Of a stretch of 64,000 nt of DNA, positions 46,846-57,953 are shown piece after piece; the first letter of the stretch is position 1, and every line of letters begins with the position of its first letter. The notes below the pieces were generated by a model. That model did not search any database. It was not told the DNA's origin and worked only from the letters and a program-made list of their open reading frames with translations. The translations under genes and the position numbers were made by a program. Origin of the DNA: Gerris lacustris (taxonomy: Eukaryota; Arthropoda; Insecta; Hemiptera; Gerridae). The stretch covers positions 43,599,574 through 43,663,573 of the forward strand of contig OX578278.1 of assembly GCA_951217055.1 (NCBI GenBank). The letters run 5' to 3'.

Positions 46846-49800
46846 ATGGAACTTCAGAAGAAATCAAGGAAGGCAAATCGGGCCGTTCTAACTAGAACGA
46901 TTACGAAGATGGAGCAATTAGCGGCCATCGTTCCTCCAGATGTCACAACAATAAGGACCTTGTTAACTGCATTGGATGAAAGGTACTTAGCGATTAAGGC
47001 ATTAGATGTAGCTATATTTGAGGGAATGTTGACGGAGGATACTTCCGAAAATGACTTGGAAACAGAATTAAGTTCTGCGGAGGAGTACCTGCTCAATTAT
47101 CAAAAGGTTAAAACCGATTTAGAAACCTTCATTCCACCAGCTCAGAATCCACAGTCAGAGGGACCGTCGAGATTAGAAACTGCTCGTTCGGGGGGATTTC
47201 CTGGGGGGCAAAGTAAGAGGTTTAAACTTCCCAAAATCGAATTCATCCGGTTTAATGGGGAAGTTAAGGAATGGCTAATATTTTGGGGCCAATTTAAAAA
47301 AATTGATGATGATTCTGATATGAGTAATGATGATAAATTTCAGTATTTATTGTTAGCTACTGTCCCCAACTCTAGAGCTAGGGAGGTAGTTGAAAGTTTC
47401 CCACCTGGGGGAGAACATTATAAAAGCGCTATTTCTAGTCTTAAGGATAGATTTGGGAGAGAGGATTTATTGATAGAATACTACATTAGAGACTTGCTAA
47501 AGTTAGTTTTGCAAAATTCAACAGGACAGCAAACATTGTCCTTAGGGTCTTTGTACGATAAATTAAGGTCCCACCTTAGAGCCTTAGAAACGATGTGGGG
47601 AGACGCGAGTAAGTGTGGGCCTATGTTGTATCCTATGATTGAGTCATGTTTGCCGGAAGAAATGTTAAGGGCATGGCAAAGAGCGCCTAAATTAAGTCAA
47701 ACTACACCTAAGGGGCGACTTGATGAACTTATGAAATTTCTGCTTTCTGAGGTGGAAGCAGAAGATAAAATAACGTTGGCAATGTCTGGGTTTGGCCTTA
47801 GTGACAATAATTATTCTAATAAAGGGGGAAAAGTGCCGGAAATTTTCCCAACAGCTACTAGTTTAGTAAGTGCTAGTAAAATAGAGAAAAAGTATGAAAG
47901 TAATTCCACAAATATAAAATGTATTTTTTGTTCTAAGGGGCACAAAAGTGCTGAATGTTTTGGAGCACAAAAAATGTCGTTGGACGAGAAGAAAAAAATA
48001 TTAAGGTATAAGAAACGTTGTTTTTCATGTTTAGGTGGATCGCATAGTGCAAATAAATGCCAGGCAGTATTATGTTGTCTAGTATGTGGAAAGAGACATA
48101 TTCCTTTAATGTGTCCGGATTTACCGGCAAATAAGACTGATAGAGGAGTGGAAAAGAAGGAAAAGGCGAGTGAGGCAAACTTTCCAGGGACATCGACTGC
48201 ATGTGCTAGTGTCTCAGGTGTACCAGAAGTGTTTTTACAGACAATGTTAGTAAGAGTTAACGGTAAGAACAAAAGTAAAATCGTGAGGGCACTTTTGGAT
48301 ACAGGATCTCAGAGATCTTATTTATTGGCTGATATTATATCTGAGTTAGGGTATGTGTCATGTAGGAAGGAAGAAATTGTTCATGCGTTATTTGGAGGTA
48401 CCAAAACAGACAAAGTTTGTTTATCAGGGTATAAAATAAATATTTCTAGTTTAGATCAGTCTTTTCAGTGTGATATTGAGACACTAGAGCAAAAAGTTAT
48501 CTGTAAAAGTATAACTCCAGTCATCCCGGGGCCTTGGAACTTAGAGTTAGAGAAATATAATATAAAACTTACGGATTTAGGTCAGAAACCGACACCGATC
48601 GGCTTATTGTTAGGGGCCGATGTGGCCGGTAAGTTATTGACAGGAAATAGAAAAGTCTTAGAATGTGGACTAATAGCGATGGAAACTTTGTTAGGTTGGA
48701 CTCTTATGGGAAAAGTAGAGGCTGAGAAGGGAACATTTAGTTACAGTGGCGTAGCTGCTGTACTCCATTCGAGTACTGAAGCAAATATTACAGACTTATG
48801 GAATTTAGATTTATTAGGAATTAAGGATCCAGGAGAACAGAAGTCTAAAAAGGAAGTGGAAATTGCTACGAAAGAACAATTTTTGAGGACAATCGTGCAA
48901 AAACAGGATGGTAGGTATGAAATTAGTTTTCCTTGGAGCCTTGATAGTCCACCATTACCATCTAATAGGTTTTTAGCTGAAAGACGGCTAAGAGGGGCTA
49001 CAGCTAAGTTGTTAAAGGAAAATATGTTTCAATCATATGAAAATGTATTTTTAGAATGGCTGGAGTTGGGAATAATAGAGGAAGCGCCTGATGAAGTATC
49101 AAAGATAGGAGAACACTATCTTCCCCACAGGGCTGTGGTTAAGTTGGGGAGTTCAACACCTATAAGGCCAGTCTTTGATGCTTCAGCGAAGGAAAAAAAC
49201 CAACCATCGTTGAACCAATGCTTAGATAATGGACCAAATTTAATTGAGTTGATTCCGGAAGTTTTACTGAGATTTAGGAAACATGAAATAGGAGTTTTAG
49301 CGGATATTAAAAAAGCATTTTTTAATGATTAGTATTAGGCCAGAGGATAGAGATGTCGTTAGGTTTCTTTGGTGGGAAAATTACGAGGAAGGAAAAATAA
49401 AAATTTATAGACACTGTAGAGTAGTTTTTGGTGTAAAATGTAGCCCATTTTTGTTAGGGGCAACAATTGAATTTCATGTAAAAAAGTATTTGGGAGAGAA
49501 AAGGGCAGACTATTCAGATTGGGTTGTAAATAAACTTTTAGATTGTTTTTATGTGGATAATACAGTCACCAGTGTTAAATCTAGGAAAGATTTAAAAATA
49601 TTTCACGAGCAGTCTGTCAAATTGATGGCGGAAGGATGTTTTGTATTGAGGCAATGGGAAGCTTCTACAGGGAAATATTTTGAAGGAGAAAATACTGACA
49701 AAACATCGGTTTTAGGAATTGGATGGCACAAAGAAATAGATAAATTAAGTGTAAATTTAGACTGGGTTAAGAAAACATGTTTGGATACAGTTGTCATTAA

Positions 49801-52064
49801 ATAAAAGGTTATTTTGTCTTTTGCACACAAAATATTTGACCCAATAGGTGTACTGTCTCCGGTAGTTTTTAAAAATAAAAGCGTTGTTACAGAGAATATG
49901 GAAAGAGGAAAAAAATTGGGAAACGGAAGTTAGTAAAAGTGCTAAAATTGAATTTTTGGAATGGATAGCAGATTTAGAATTTCTAGAGGAGGTAAAAGTT
50001 AATAGATGGATAGGCTATACAGAAGAAAGTGACGTAAGTATGCATGTATTTTGTGATGCAAGCCAATTGGCATATGCAACTTGCATATTTTTTAGAATAG
50101 AAACGGAAGGTATGGTAACGGTTAGTCTGGTAGGAGCAAAAGCGCGATTAGCTCCTTTAAAAGGGTTGACTATACCCAGATTGGAATTGCTTGCAGCGCT
50201 AATTGGAGCTAGGTTGAGTTGTACAGTTAAGAAAGCCTTAAATCTGCCCCACATAAAGATTTATTATTACACGGATTCATCTACGGTTTTGTCGTGGATA
50301 AATAAACATGAGCAATGGGGGGTTTTTGTGTACAACAGAGTAAAAGAAATAAGAACTTTAACAGATGGAGGGATATGGCGAAGTATTAGCACTAAATTAA
50401 ACCCAGCAGACATGCCTTCTAGAGGGTGTTCAGGTAAACAGTTCAGCAAATCAAAATGGTGGGAAGGGCCGGATTGGCTCAAAAGTCCGTTGGAATCATG
50501 GACAAAGACGGAAGAAAAGATGGAGGAGCAGGGAAGTGATAGTAATGAAGAAATTGTTAGTTTAGTAGTCACGAAAAATATGGATGACTGGTATTATAAA
50601 CAGTCATCGGATTTTAATCGAATTGTAATATACGTAGCGTGGGTAAAAAGGTTTGTAAATAATTGTAGGTTAGCCAAAGAGTTGCGTAAAAGAAGTCCTT
50701 TACTTTCAGTTACAGAACTGAAAGAAGCAGAAAGAACAATTATAAAAATGATTCAATTAGAAGCGTTTAAGCAGGGAGTAAAAGATTCACGTATTACTGA
50801 GTTGAATCCTTACTTAGATAAGGAGTTGATACGGTTAAAATCTAAAATATCTTTAAGGGAAGATGATTATGATTTTAGGTATCCTTGTGTACTTCCTAAA
50901 CAACACCCAGTGGTGGATTCATTAATTAGACACATGCACACGTCAGGGTGTCATCAAGGAGTACAAATACTTATGAAGGTGCTTAGGGAAAAATATTGGA
51001 TTTTAGGAGGGAGAAAAACGATCGCAAAGGCTATAAGAGGTTGTATACCTTGTCGGAGATATGGGGCAAAAGCATTAAAGGGGGTACCAGCATCACTACC
51101 ACTAGATAGGGTACAAGGGACTCTAGTGTTTGAGGTAACTGGGGTAGATTTTGCGGGACCAATATATTTGAAAGGGGGTAACAAGGCGTGGATAGCGTTA
51201 TTCACGTGTGCTATGTTTAGGGCGGTTCATTTAGAACTTGTACCGGGTCTTTCAACTGAAGTATTTTTATTAGCGTTACGAAGGTTCATCGCAAGGCGAG
51301 GGAGACCTAGAACTATGTATAGTGATAACGGGACAAATTTTATCGGAGCTAACAATGCCTTCAAAGCTGTTGATTGGGGGACAGTAGCTAAAGAAAGTAA
51401 TGATAGGAGGATTCAGTGGGTTTTCAATCCTCCCACCGCTTCGTGGTGGGGAGGTTGGTGGGAGAGGTTGATTGGGTTAGTGAAAAATCTCTTGCGGCGC
51501 ACACTAGGAAGGGCGTCCCTAACGACAGAGGAAATGTCGACGGTCCTCTGTGAATGCGAAGCAGTACTTAACAACCGACCACTTACATATATATCATCTA
51601 ATCTTGATGATGAAGAGCCGATAACACCGAATTCATTTTTACTGGGGGTAAGAAGTACTGGGACTAAAGAGTTCGAAGTTCTCGAGGCTAACAACTTAAG
51701 TAGGCGTCTTAGACACCGTAACAATGTGTTGGAACAATTTCGCCAAAGATTTAGGGCAGAATACTTGGGACAACTTATGCATCGGGCTAAGCAGACTCCA
51801 AGTCCAACGGTCAAAGTTGGTGAAATGTTTTACATCGGAAGTGAAGGAAAGAAGAGGATTGATTGGCCTCTAGGCAAGGTTATTGCTCTATTACCAGGGG
51901 CCGATGGTGAAGTACGGGTAGTGAAGTTGAAGACTAAAATTGGGGAATGCTTGCGCCCCATACAACGTCTTTACCCGCTTGAGATTCCTGAACAGGAAGA
52001 GGACGTCGCAAGTGGTGCTCCTACTTTTCTGGGCCGGGAGTGTCAAGAAAGGAGGACAAGTTGA
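46846..52064 (+). pseudogene. BEL/Pao element 2 gag-pol, with three breaks in the RT region
   Basis: Starts at ATG 46846. Gag (residues 1-340) has the KLPKIEFIRFNGEVKEW block, then two Cys/His clusters (CIFCSKGHKSAEC; CFSCLGGSHSANKC) and a third Cys-rich region. Protease has LLDTGSQRSY; RT has HYLPHRAV, RPVFDASAKE and DIKKAF. RT continues in another frame (RFLWW, VVFGV, catalytic YVDN), then RNase H (FCDAS, IPRLELLAAL, YTDSSTVLSWI, NPADMPSRG), integrase zinc fold (HxxH...CxxC) and core with D, D and E (VTGVDFAGP, SDNGTNF, WWERLIG), then a DUF5641-like end. Breaks: one extra T in the T run at about 49317-49322, an in-frame TAA at 49802-49804, and one extra T near 49866. Termination lies within the 3' LTR. 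All other domains are intact. Confidence 0.92.
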
Positions 52065-52155
52065 AGTAAAGTTGTTTGTTTTTATTGAATTTACCTTATT
52101 GTCAATTTATTGAAATATGTTCAGTTGTCTTTAAATCATTAAAAAGGATTTGACA
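52041..52155 (+). repeat. 3' LTR of BEL/Pao element 2
   Basis: Same 115 bases as the 5' LTR. It is preceded by a weak purine-rich stretch (gggccgggag). The pol frame ends inside it at 52064. Confidence 0.93.
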
Positions 52156-52373
52156 GCAACCACGACCACATGCTCTTTCGTAGCATGCTGTAGAGTGACT
52201 ATATAAGAAAAATGGGTCTGCTTCTGGGATTGATGTCCTCCAAAAACCACATGCGCAAGCTGTTCTTGACCATGACTAGGCAGACTCAACTCTTGAGCAG
52301 TAGCCTCAGGATAATGCAAAATAACAGCCCACAGAGTCCGCCGCGGACAGTCCGCTTCCTGTGTGGCCGGGCC

Positions 52374-53000
52374 ATTAATTCCTTTATATATTTTTTCCAA
52401 AGAGTAAAATTGAAAATGATTTCTTTTGGTTACATTTATCCTAAAAATGTTTATCCTTTCACTCACCAAAATAAATTGAGATTTTTTTCTATACAAATAA
52501 ATTATTTTCATTGATACGAGATAAAAGTTTTCTATACGAAATAATAAATCATTTTATTCATATCATATGATTTTAATCCACAAATATAAAATATTCATGC
52601 ATTATTCTCTCCCCCTCCCATTACCAAAGTGTCCTCAACAATATTTACTTTTATTTAAAGCTATGCAAATTTCAATTTAAATATTTATTTACACATATAA
52701 TATTGATTATTTAAATAAAAAATACTCCTCTTTGTGTTAATATAGAGCATTTGTATAGTATAAATAGTTTGTCTTCCAATTTAAATGTTTTTTTTGGACC
52801 ATATGATTTTAGACTAGTGATTCTGTGATTTATTCTGGGCCGCATTTGGCAACCATTCTGTTTATCAGCTAAATTAAAGAGCCGAAATCAAGTGAAATAC
52901 GGTTCAATGCTTAAAGGAGTAGCCTTATTAATTATTATATTTGAAAAGGGTTATTTTGGAACAATAAGATCTTACTTTCGAGGTTACCTTAAGGTGTGTG
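52374..53000. other. No gene recognised
   Basis: AT-rich sequence right of the MITE terminus. Confidence 0.5.
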
Positions 53001-53778
53001 ATTTCTGAAGAACGAAAAAATCTTTTGTCTCGGTTTTTAAAAATTCCTGGACAGAAAGCCGTTTTAAAAGAAAGACATGAGGGAACATTTTTAGCTCAGT
53101 GTCACGAGCGTACAGTTATTTACACCTATATCTTTAAAAGTACTCATCTGGATTTTATGAGATTTTGATGGTTTGTGGAAAGTAGCCAGCAGATAGCCCC
53201 ATGTTAATTTCAACCGTCTACGCATTTTACATTTTGCTAAATTGATAGATACTTTAATTTATGTAAAATAGTTTGCCAATTAGCGTGGTGTTTCCTTGCT
53301 TCCTATTTCGTATAATTTATTGATTTTTTTTATATTACTACCTATTATTGTCAAATTTATTTAATTTTCCCCACGTTTTTTAAATCACAAAATTGTTTTG
53401 ATTTTGAACCTGAATTGTAAGTATCAATTTAGCAAAATTGAAAGAGACGGTTGAAATTAATATGGGGTTATCTGCGTGCTACTTTTAACTAACAATCCAA
53501 ATTCAAAAACATCATATGAGTACTTTTGAAGATATAGGTGGTTATAAATGTATGATTGTGCGCATGCGGAAAAGATACATATTGGTGCCGAAGGTTGAAA
53601 CTTAGGGACCAGCAATGGGTTACTTATGAATTACCATCCAAAGTTCATTAAAATCGTATGAGTACCTAGTTTTTAAGATATGTTGAATCGCATAAATTTA
53701 GCGACTGACAGAGAGACAGACACGGAACCATAAATTGTCCCTGGTGTCTGGAAAGGATTTCTGTCCCCTTTCTTCCTA
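53001..53778. repeat. Two family A copies head to head
   Basis: 53274-53778 is a family A copy in plus orientation (tgccaattagcgtgg, then gttgaaattaatatggggtt, then gacagacacggaaccataaa). 53001-53271 is a second, partial copy in the opposite orientation (atttttaaaaattcctggacag to ccatgttaatttcaaccg). Together they form an imperfect palindrome of nearly 800 bp. Confidence 0.75.
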
Positions 53779-54242
53779 CAAAATAAAATTTAAAACATTT
53801 AATTACTCTATTATAAACAGAGTCTCTATTTCATAATTGACTTCCTAAAATTATTTTATTAAAAGTTATAACCAAGTTACAGCAAGTAATGGTATTAAAT
53901 TCAAATATATTAATTGAACAAGAACAAAATAGTGATGCAAGACAGTTTTCACATGGTTATGAAGTTTTGTGTTTTTTTTTTTTAAAAAAACTTACCTTCT
54001 TTATTTCCATTTCATAATTTAATGGTAAAAACTTACATCTCTTCTCAATATTCCCTTATACGAAATAATAAATTAATTTCTCATATGCGGAATATATAGA
54101 AAAAAAGTGTTGTGTGGGCGCAAAAACTCCACTTCGATGGATTTACACAATTCCAGGTCTCGTGAGTCGAAAGTAGTTGATTTTTAAAAATGGTTGTCTC
54201 TCGCGTAGAAACTCCATTACTAGGTCGACGTCTATGCAACTT

Positions 54243-54244
<2 letters not shown>
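53779..54244. other. No gene recognised
   Basis: AT-rich sequence with T and A runs near 53975. Confidence 0.5.

Positions 54245-54312
<68 letters not shown>
54245..54312. repeat. (AT)n microsatellite
   Basis: A pure AT dinucleotide run of about 68 bp. Confidence 0.95.
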
Positions 54313-54314
<2 letters not shown>

Positions 54315-54770
54315 GATGAAAATAATCTCCTTATGAATACTTCGTTAATACTTTTAATAATGAATTAAAATAGGTATTATGGAATTTAAATTTATTTGTA
54401 TGGTAATAGTCATAATTGATATTAAAGCACTTTTATTCTTATTGAAAATTGTTATGTTATAATAAAGAGTATTTATCCCCCCTTGCGTAGATACTGAGCC
54501 ACCCCTGTAAGAAATGAATTCCTACGCCTCTGCAGATAAAGTACTTAATGTAGAATTTGCCTGATGAGTTTATTCGTCTATTTTTTACCGATTCCTTTAA
54601 TACTTCCTATTTTGTTTGTTAAAATTTGAATGGTGGTTTTTTCTTTTCTTGAACAATAATGGACACCATCATCATTTAATTGGTTGATTAAATTGGTTCT
54701 AGTTTCATGCCCTTAGTTTGCAAATCTTTTTATATGCGGCATTTTTTCTAATTGGATATCAATAAATGCT
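54313..54770. other. No gene recognised
   Basis: AT-rich. A short phrase around ctgagccacccctgtaag (54497) may be an old transposon end. No coding frame. Confidence 0.45.
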
Positions 54771-54853
54771 TTTATCTACGATTGATACGAAATATAAACA
54801 TTATATCTCTGTTTAGATGCGTAGAAAGTGATTATTTATGTACTTGTATTCAT

Positions 54854-54865
54854 TGCGCATGCGCG
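54854..54865. promoter_or_regulatory. NRF1/erect wing-type binding palindrome
   Basis: tgcgcatgcgcg fits the NRF1 consensus YGCGCAYGCGCR (Drosophila homologue: erect wing). It lies about 165 bp before the ORF start. It is kept in copy 1 (35425-35436, inverse) and copy 3 (55521-55532), which suggests a promoter element. Binding is inferred from the motif alone. Confidence 0.6.
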
Positions 54866-54877
54866 TCTCATGGTTCT

Positions 54878-54929
54878 GAAGAATTCCTCTTCTTTACCAC
54901 GCTGGCGCGGTAAAGAAGAGGAATTCTTC
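54878..54929. other. 21-bp perfect hairpin in transposon copy 2
   Basis: gaagaattcctcttctttacc (54878-54898) pairs exactly with 54909-54929 around the loop acgctggcgc. Copy 1 keeps 17 bp of it; copy 3 has a broken version (55545-55585). It sits between the NRF1-like site and the ORF. Confidence 0.88.
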
Positions 54930-55029
54930 AGCTTTACGCACGATTAGTGAGTTTGTTTACATTTAACAAAACTAATTTGCTATTCTTTTATTAAAGTAAC
55001 TGTTTATATCGAGTTTTTAGTGAAAAACA

Positions 55030-55119
55030 ATGAATGAATCAAGTGGCTTTGACGAAAATGTAGAGAATAATACTCCTCCAGATATAATTAATTCGGCAAA
55101 AAATACAACTCAAGATTAA
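55030..55119 (+). pseudogene. Short transposon ORF, copy 2 (29 residues, stopped early)
   Basis: ATG at 55030; acidic, Asn/Ser-rich start (MNESSGFDENVENNTPP), then a TAA at 55117. Sequence after the stop still resembles copy 3 (related to KYELTY) in another frame, so a small indel broke it. Confidence 0.55.
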
Positions 55120-55437
55120 TGCCATCTTTATCAAGAGAAGAGATACGAACTTACATACAGCAAGTTTATTTTTTTCTGTATTTATTATTTAAATCTAACA
55201 ATCGTAGATAAAGTACGGTACGCAACTTGTGGGAAAACGGCATTTTGCATTGCTCGTGTGGTTTTACTACCCTCGCTATTGCTCGGGTGCAAATTCCACA
55301 CTCGCATGCAAAATTCTACTTTCCACACTCGACGCGTAATGTACTATTACCAATAATTGACAATATCAACCTTCTTAAGATGTTTGGAGTTCATTAATCA
55401 TTTTTCTATCTTTTATCATCGATAAATAAGTATAACA

Positions 55438-55868
55438 TTTATCTACGATTGATACGAAATATAAACATTGTATCTCTATATAGATGCATAGAAAGTGATT
55501 CTTTAAGTACTTGTATTCATTGCGCATGCGCGTCTCATAATTCCTCTTTATTTTGTCCTAGTGTGGAAAAAAAGAATTCTTCGCCTTAACGCATGATTAG
55601 CGTGTTTGTTTACATTTAACATAACTAATTTGCTGTTTGTTTAGTAACTCTTTATATCGAGTTTTTAGTGAAAAACAATGAGTGATTTAAGTGATTATGA
55701 CGATAATGAGGAGAATAATACGCCTCACGAAATAATTAATTCGGCACAAAATACAACTAATGAATTAATGTCATCATTATCAAAAGATAAATACGAACTT
55801 ACATACAGGAAGTTTATTAAATATTTGTTTTCTGTATTTATTATTAAAATCTAACAATCGTAGACAAA
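55438..55868 (+). mobile_element. NRF1-motif transposon, copy 3
   Basis: Bounded by tttatctacgattg (55438) and caatcgtagacaaa (55855-55868, one change). The tail is short, ending near 55920 with gcaactcgtgcgaaaac. It has the best preserved ORF of the three but a degraded hairpin. It lies about 100 bp from copy 2 in the same orientation. Confidence 0.8.
55678..55854 (+). pseudogene. Short transposon ORF, copy 3: possible N-terminal stub of a recombinase
   Basis: 58 residues from ATG 55678 to TAA 55852-55854. An acidic leader (MSDLSDYDDNEENN) is followed by LMSSLSKDKYELTYRKFIKY and a hydrophobic run to the stop at the right inverted repeat. The K-x-Y-x-x-x-Y-x-x-F pattern resembles the start of the N-terminal helical domain of tyrosine recombinase-like (Crypton-type) transposon proteins. 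That is my inference from pattern and could be wrong. The catalytic part is absent, so this is the truncated 5' end of a longer gene. Confidence 0.4.
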
Positions 55869-55920
55869 GTATACGGTACGCAACTCGTGCGAAAACTGCA
55901 TTTTGCTTGGTTTTACTATG

Positions 55921-57913
55921 ATCATTTAATTTTTTATTATTTAACTAAGATATTAAACATAAAATGTAATATTATCTCCTAACCTCTTAATTCCTAAATA
56001 CCAAGTGAATTTTAAATGAAGTTTTATATAAGGGTTTTTAAAAGAAGAACTCTTGTTAGGTTCTTCAAGTTTTAGTGAAATAAGTCTCTAGTTTAGCGAA
56101 ATCTTTACTGATTGAGTCGTTTCTTTTTAATGTTCCTAAAAAATCGCCTTTAACCCATTTGCATATAAAATAACCTCTCGTGAGGGTAATATTGTTCAGA
56201 ACCTATAACGGTTATTTTCAGGAAAGGCATTTTAGATCCTCTCATTTCAAAAAAGTTTTTAGAATTGGACAAACATGCTGAATAAAATTTCAACCTTTTG
56301 TAAAATGGGCCTTAGTTCACCCCTCTTTAACTCTCTTTATGAGCATGAGGAGTCGTTTACATTCAAGCCTGATAGAAATGTTTATTGCATTTACGCGAGC
56401 GGAAAAAAATAATGTTTTTTTGAAAACCACTTGCAAACTTTTTGGATTCATGCTCAAATCAAATGTCAATATAGGTCAATTAGATTTCGTTAAATGCATA
56501 AACAATAGGCATCTCTTATCCTTTTTTAAAAAGGAAATAAATACTAGTGGTTTAGCATGATAAAATTATACCGAACCTTCTTTGGCCCAATCTTGCGTAA
56601 AATTACTTCAAAAATTGTAGCTTATTAGTTTATGCTGTAAAATATTTATGAAGTTGTTTAAGTGTTTGAATGTCTTTAAAATATTAAGGGCTCAATACCA
56701 TACAAATTATTGATGTATAAACAATTTTTTTTTCAAATTTTTATATTTCAAATATCAAAATCTCAGCATTTGAAAGGCATTTTTAGCGACTTCGTTGAAA
56801 AGGACGACTTTGAATTGAAAGGCAGCCTACTTAAAACTTTTTTGAATAACTGTGGAATAGATACGCCTCTTAATCTCCTCAACTTGAAGCGGAAGACGAA
56901 TCCTGTGCGGTGACAAATCAAATTTGACTTTCTCCTACTCATTGTTATTTACCTTTACATTAATATCAAATTCTCTTTTTGAAGATACTGTCATCAATAT
57001 TTTTATAACAGAAATATTCACTCCTTCAACGATGTCTTGTCTTTTTCTTTTAATCTCATAAGTTTGAAGGCAGATATTCTGCATAGTGGTTTCATAATCA
57101 ATATTTCACTTTTAACATGAGATTGGTTAGGATGCGTGAATCCTGAACTGAGATTTTTCTTCATTGCAGAGGTCATTGACTAGGGAGTTGCCAATTCACG
57201 AGTCAATCAAAATTCAAATGTTATATTTATTTATTTATATTTTATAAAGTAGGTACATATTTGAACTCAGAGACGCTTAAAACATGTAAATCTATCATAA
57301 AAGCCATTATAATACTTTCTCTTAATATATTATATATGTATATTGTATATGTGCTACGTATATGGGAAAGTAAAATATAGTACAATAAAAGATAAATGGG
57401 TGATGATGCTGAATAACTGTAAACTTTTTTTTTATTTATTAAAATCTTCGATTGTCAATATATCATTGTAGACAATTAAATTCCCTCAATAACCTTTCCC
57501 TAGTTATTCTTATTAAAGCTGTATACTTGTAAAATTGTTCCACTTTGTCATTTTCTTTTCATTTTACCCTTCTTGTTTTATATCTTCGGCTTCCATTTCA
57601 TTTCGTTACAAAAGCCACCTTGTTGTACAAGCTCTTCTAATATTCAGCTCGACTAAGCCCACTTTTATATTTCCCTTTCCTGTGTTATTTAAAATAGTAT
57701 TTTCTTATGCCTTATAGTCTCCAACGAAATGTAACCAAGTGTTATAAAAAAGACAGAAGGGTGTAGAATAAATTAAGTGTTCTATTCCTTTATAAATATA
57801 AAAATTAACATATAAATAATAATTTATGTGTATTACAAGTTTTTCCTGCTGTAACTACTTTTTTAAGAATGTACACGTATTTTATGAAATTATTAACGTT
57901 TTATGTATTTATT

Positions 57914-57953
<40 letters not shown>

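Larger units (their letters stand above)
46632..52155 (+). mobile_element. BEL/Pao element 2, complete with LTRs, nested in element 1
   Basis: Two 115-bp LTRs (46632-46746, 52041-52155) begin tgtcaag and end ttgaca, and look identical. A 5-bp target duplication gcaac lies outside them (46627-46631, 52156-52160), within the size range of BEL/Pao integrases. The target is the protease region of element 1. Order inside: primer site, Gag, protease, RT, RNase H, integrase. Identical LTRs indicate recent insertion. LTRs of only 115 bp are short for the group. Confidence 0.95.
43297..52308 (-). pseudogene. BEL/Pao element 1: broken pol, split by element 2
   Basis: Remains of a BEL/Pao polyprotein on the minus strand. 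The protease part starts at about 52300 (AHVVFGG block) and stops at 52156, where element 2 is inserted; it resumes at 46631 (VLSQPTICN, then ELLLGADIFG). RT follows (HYLPHRAV, RPVFDASAKT, SSDIRKAFQQ, catalytic SCFYVDN), then RNase H (TFVDASMNAYAAV, IPRLELMAA, WTDSSTVLAWI, NPANLPSRG), the integrase zinc region, integrase core start (VTGVDYEGPI, then SDHGTDE) and the C-terminal domain to 43297. Damage: frame changes near 45496 and 43880, both at short homopolymers; loss of the central integrase, including its catalytic Glu region, near 43565-43600; and no gag or 5' LTR. Not functional. Confidence 0.88.
42132..52373. mobile_element. Outer layer: Harbinger-like MITE split by retrotransposons
   Basis: The left terminus ggcccggccacacaggaagc at 42132 is matched, inverted, at 52373. 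The match extends for about 66 bp (42132-42197 and 52308-52373) with only a few changes. The left subterminal region repeats the palindromic word gtccgcggcggac (42171-42360). The left flank is tta; the right flank is atta. The two halves are separated by the BEL/Pao nest. I infer the MITE was the original element and received or captured the retrotransposon fragment. Confidence 0.7.
54771..55344 (+). mobile_element. NRF1-motif transposon, copy 2
   Basis: The core 54771-55212 lies between tttatctacgattg and its inverse. A tail to 55344 (gtacggtacgcaac to cgcgtaatgtac) is shared with copy 1. Order inside: NRF1-like palindrome, strong hairpin, then a short ORF. It is non-autonomous: about 440 bp between the inverted repeats. 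Confidence 0.8.

Noticed and set aside
47811..48272. 153-residue minus-strand frame opposite the BEL/Pao Gag
   Set aside because: It is the shadow of the Cys/His-rich Gag and protease coding region on the plus strand.
54560..54590. Second hammerhead candidate (ctgatgag)
   Set aside because: No GAAA follows at a suitable distance and no closing stem is present.
56339..56913. Two neighbouring frames of 73 and 67 residues, considered as exons of an unknown gene
   Set aside because: No recognisable family, no convincing splice sites joining them, and both fit chance length in this composition.
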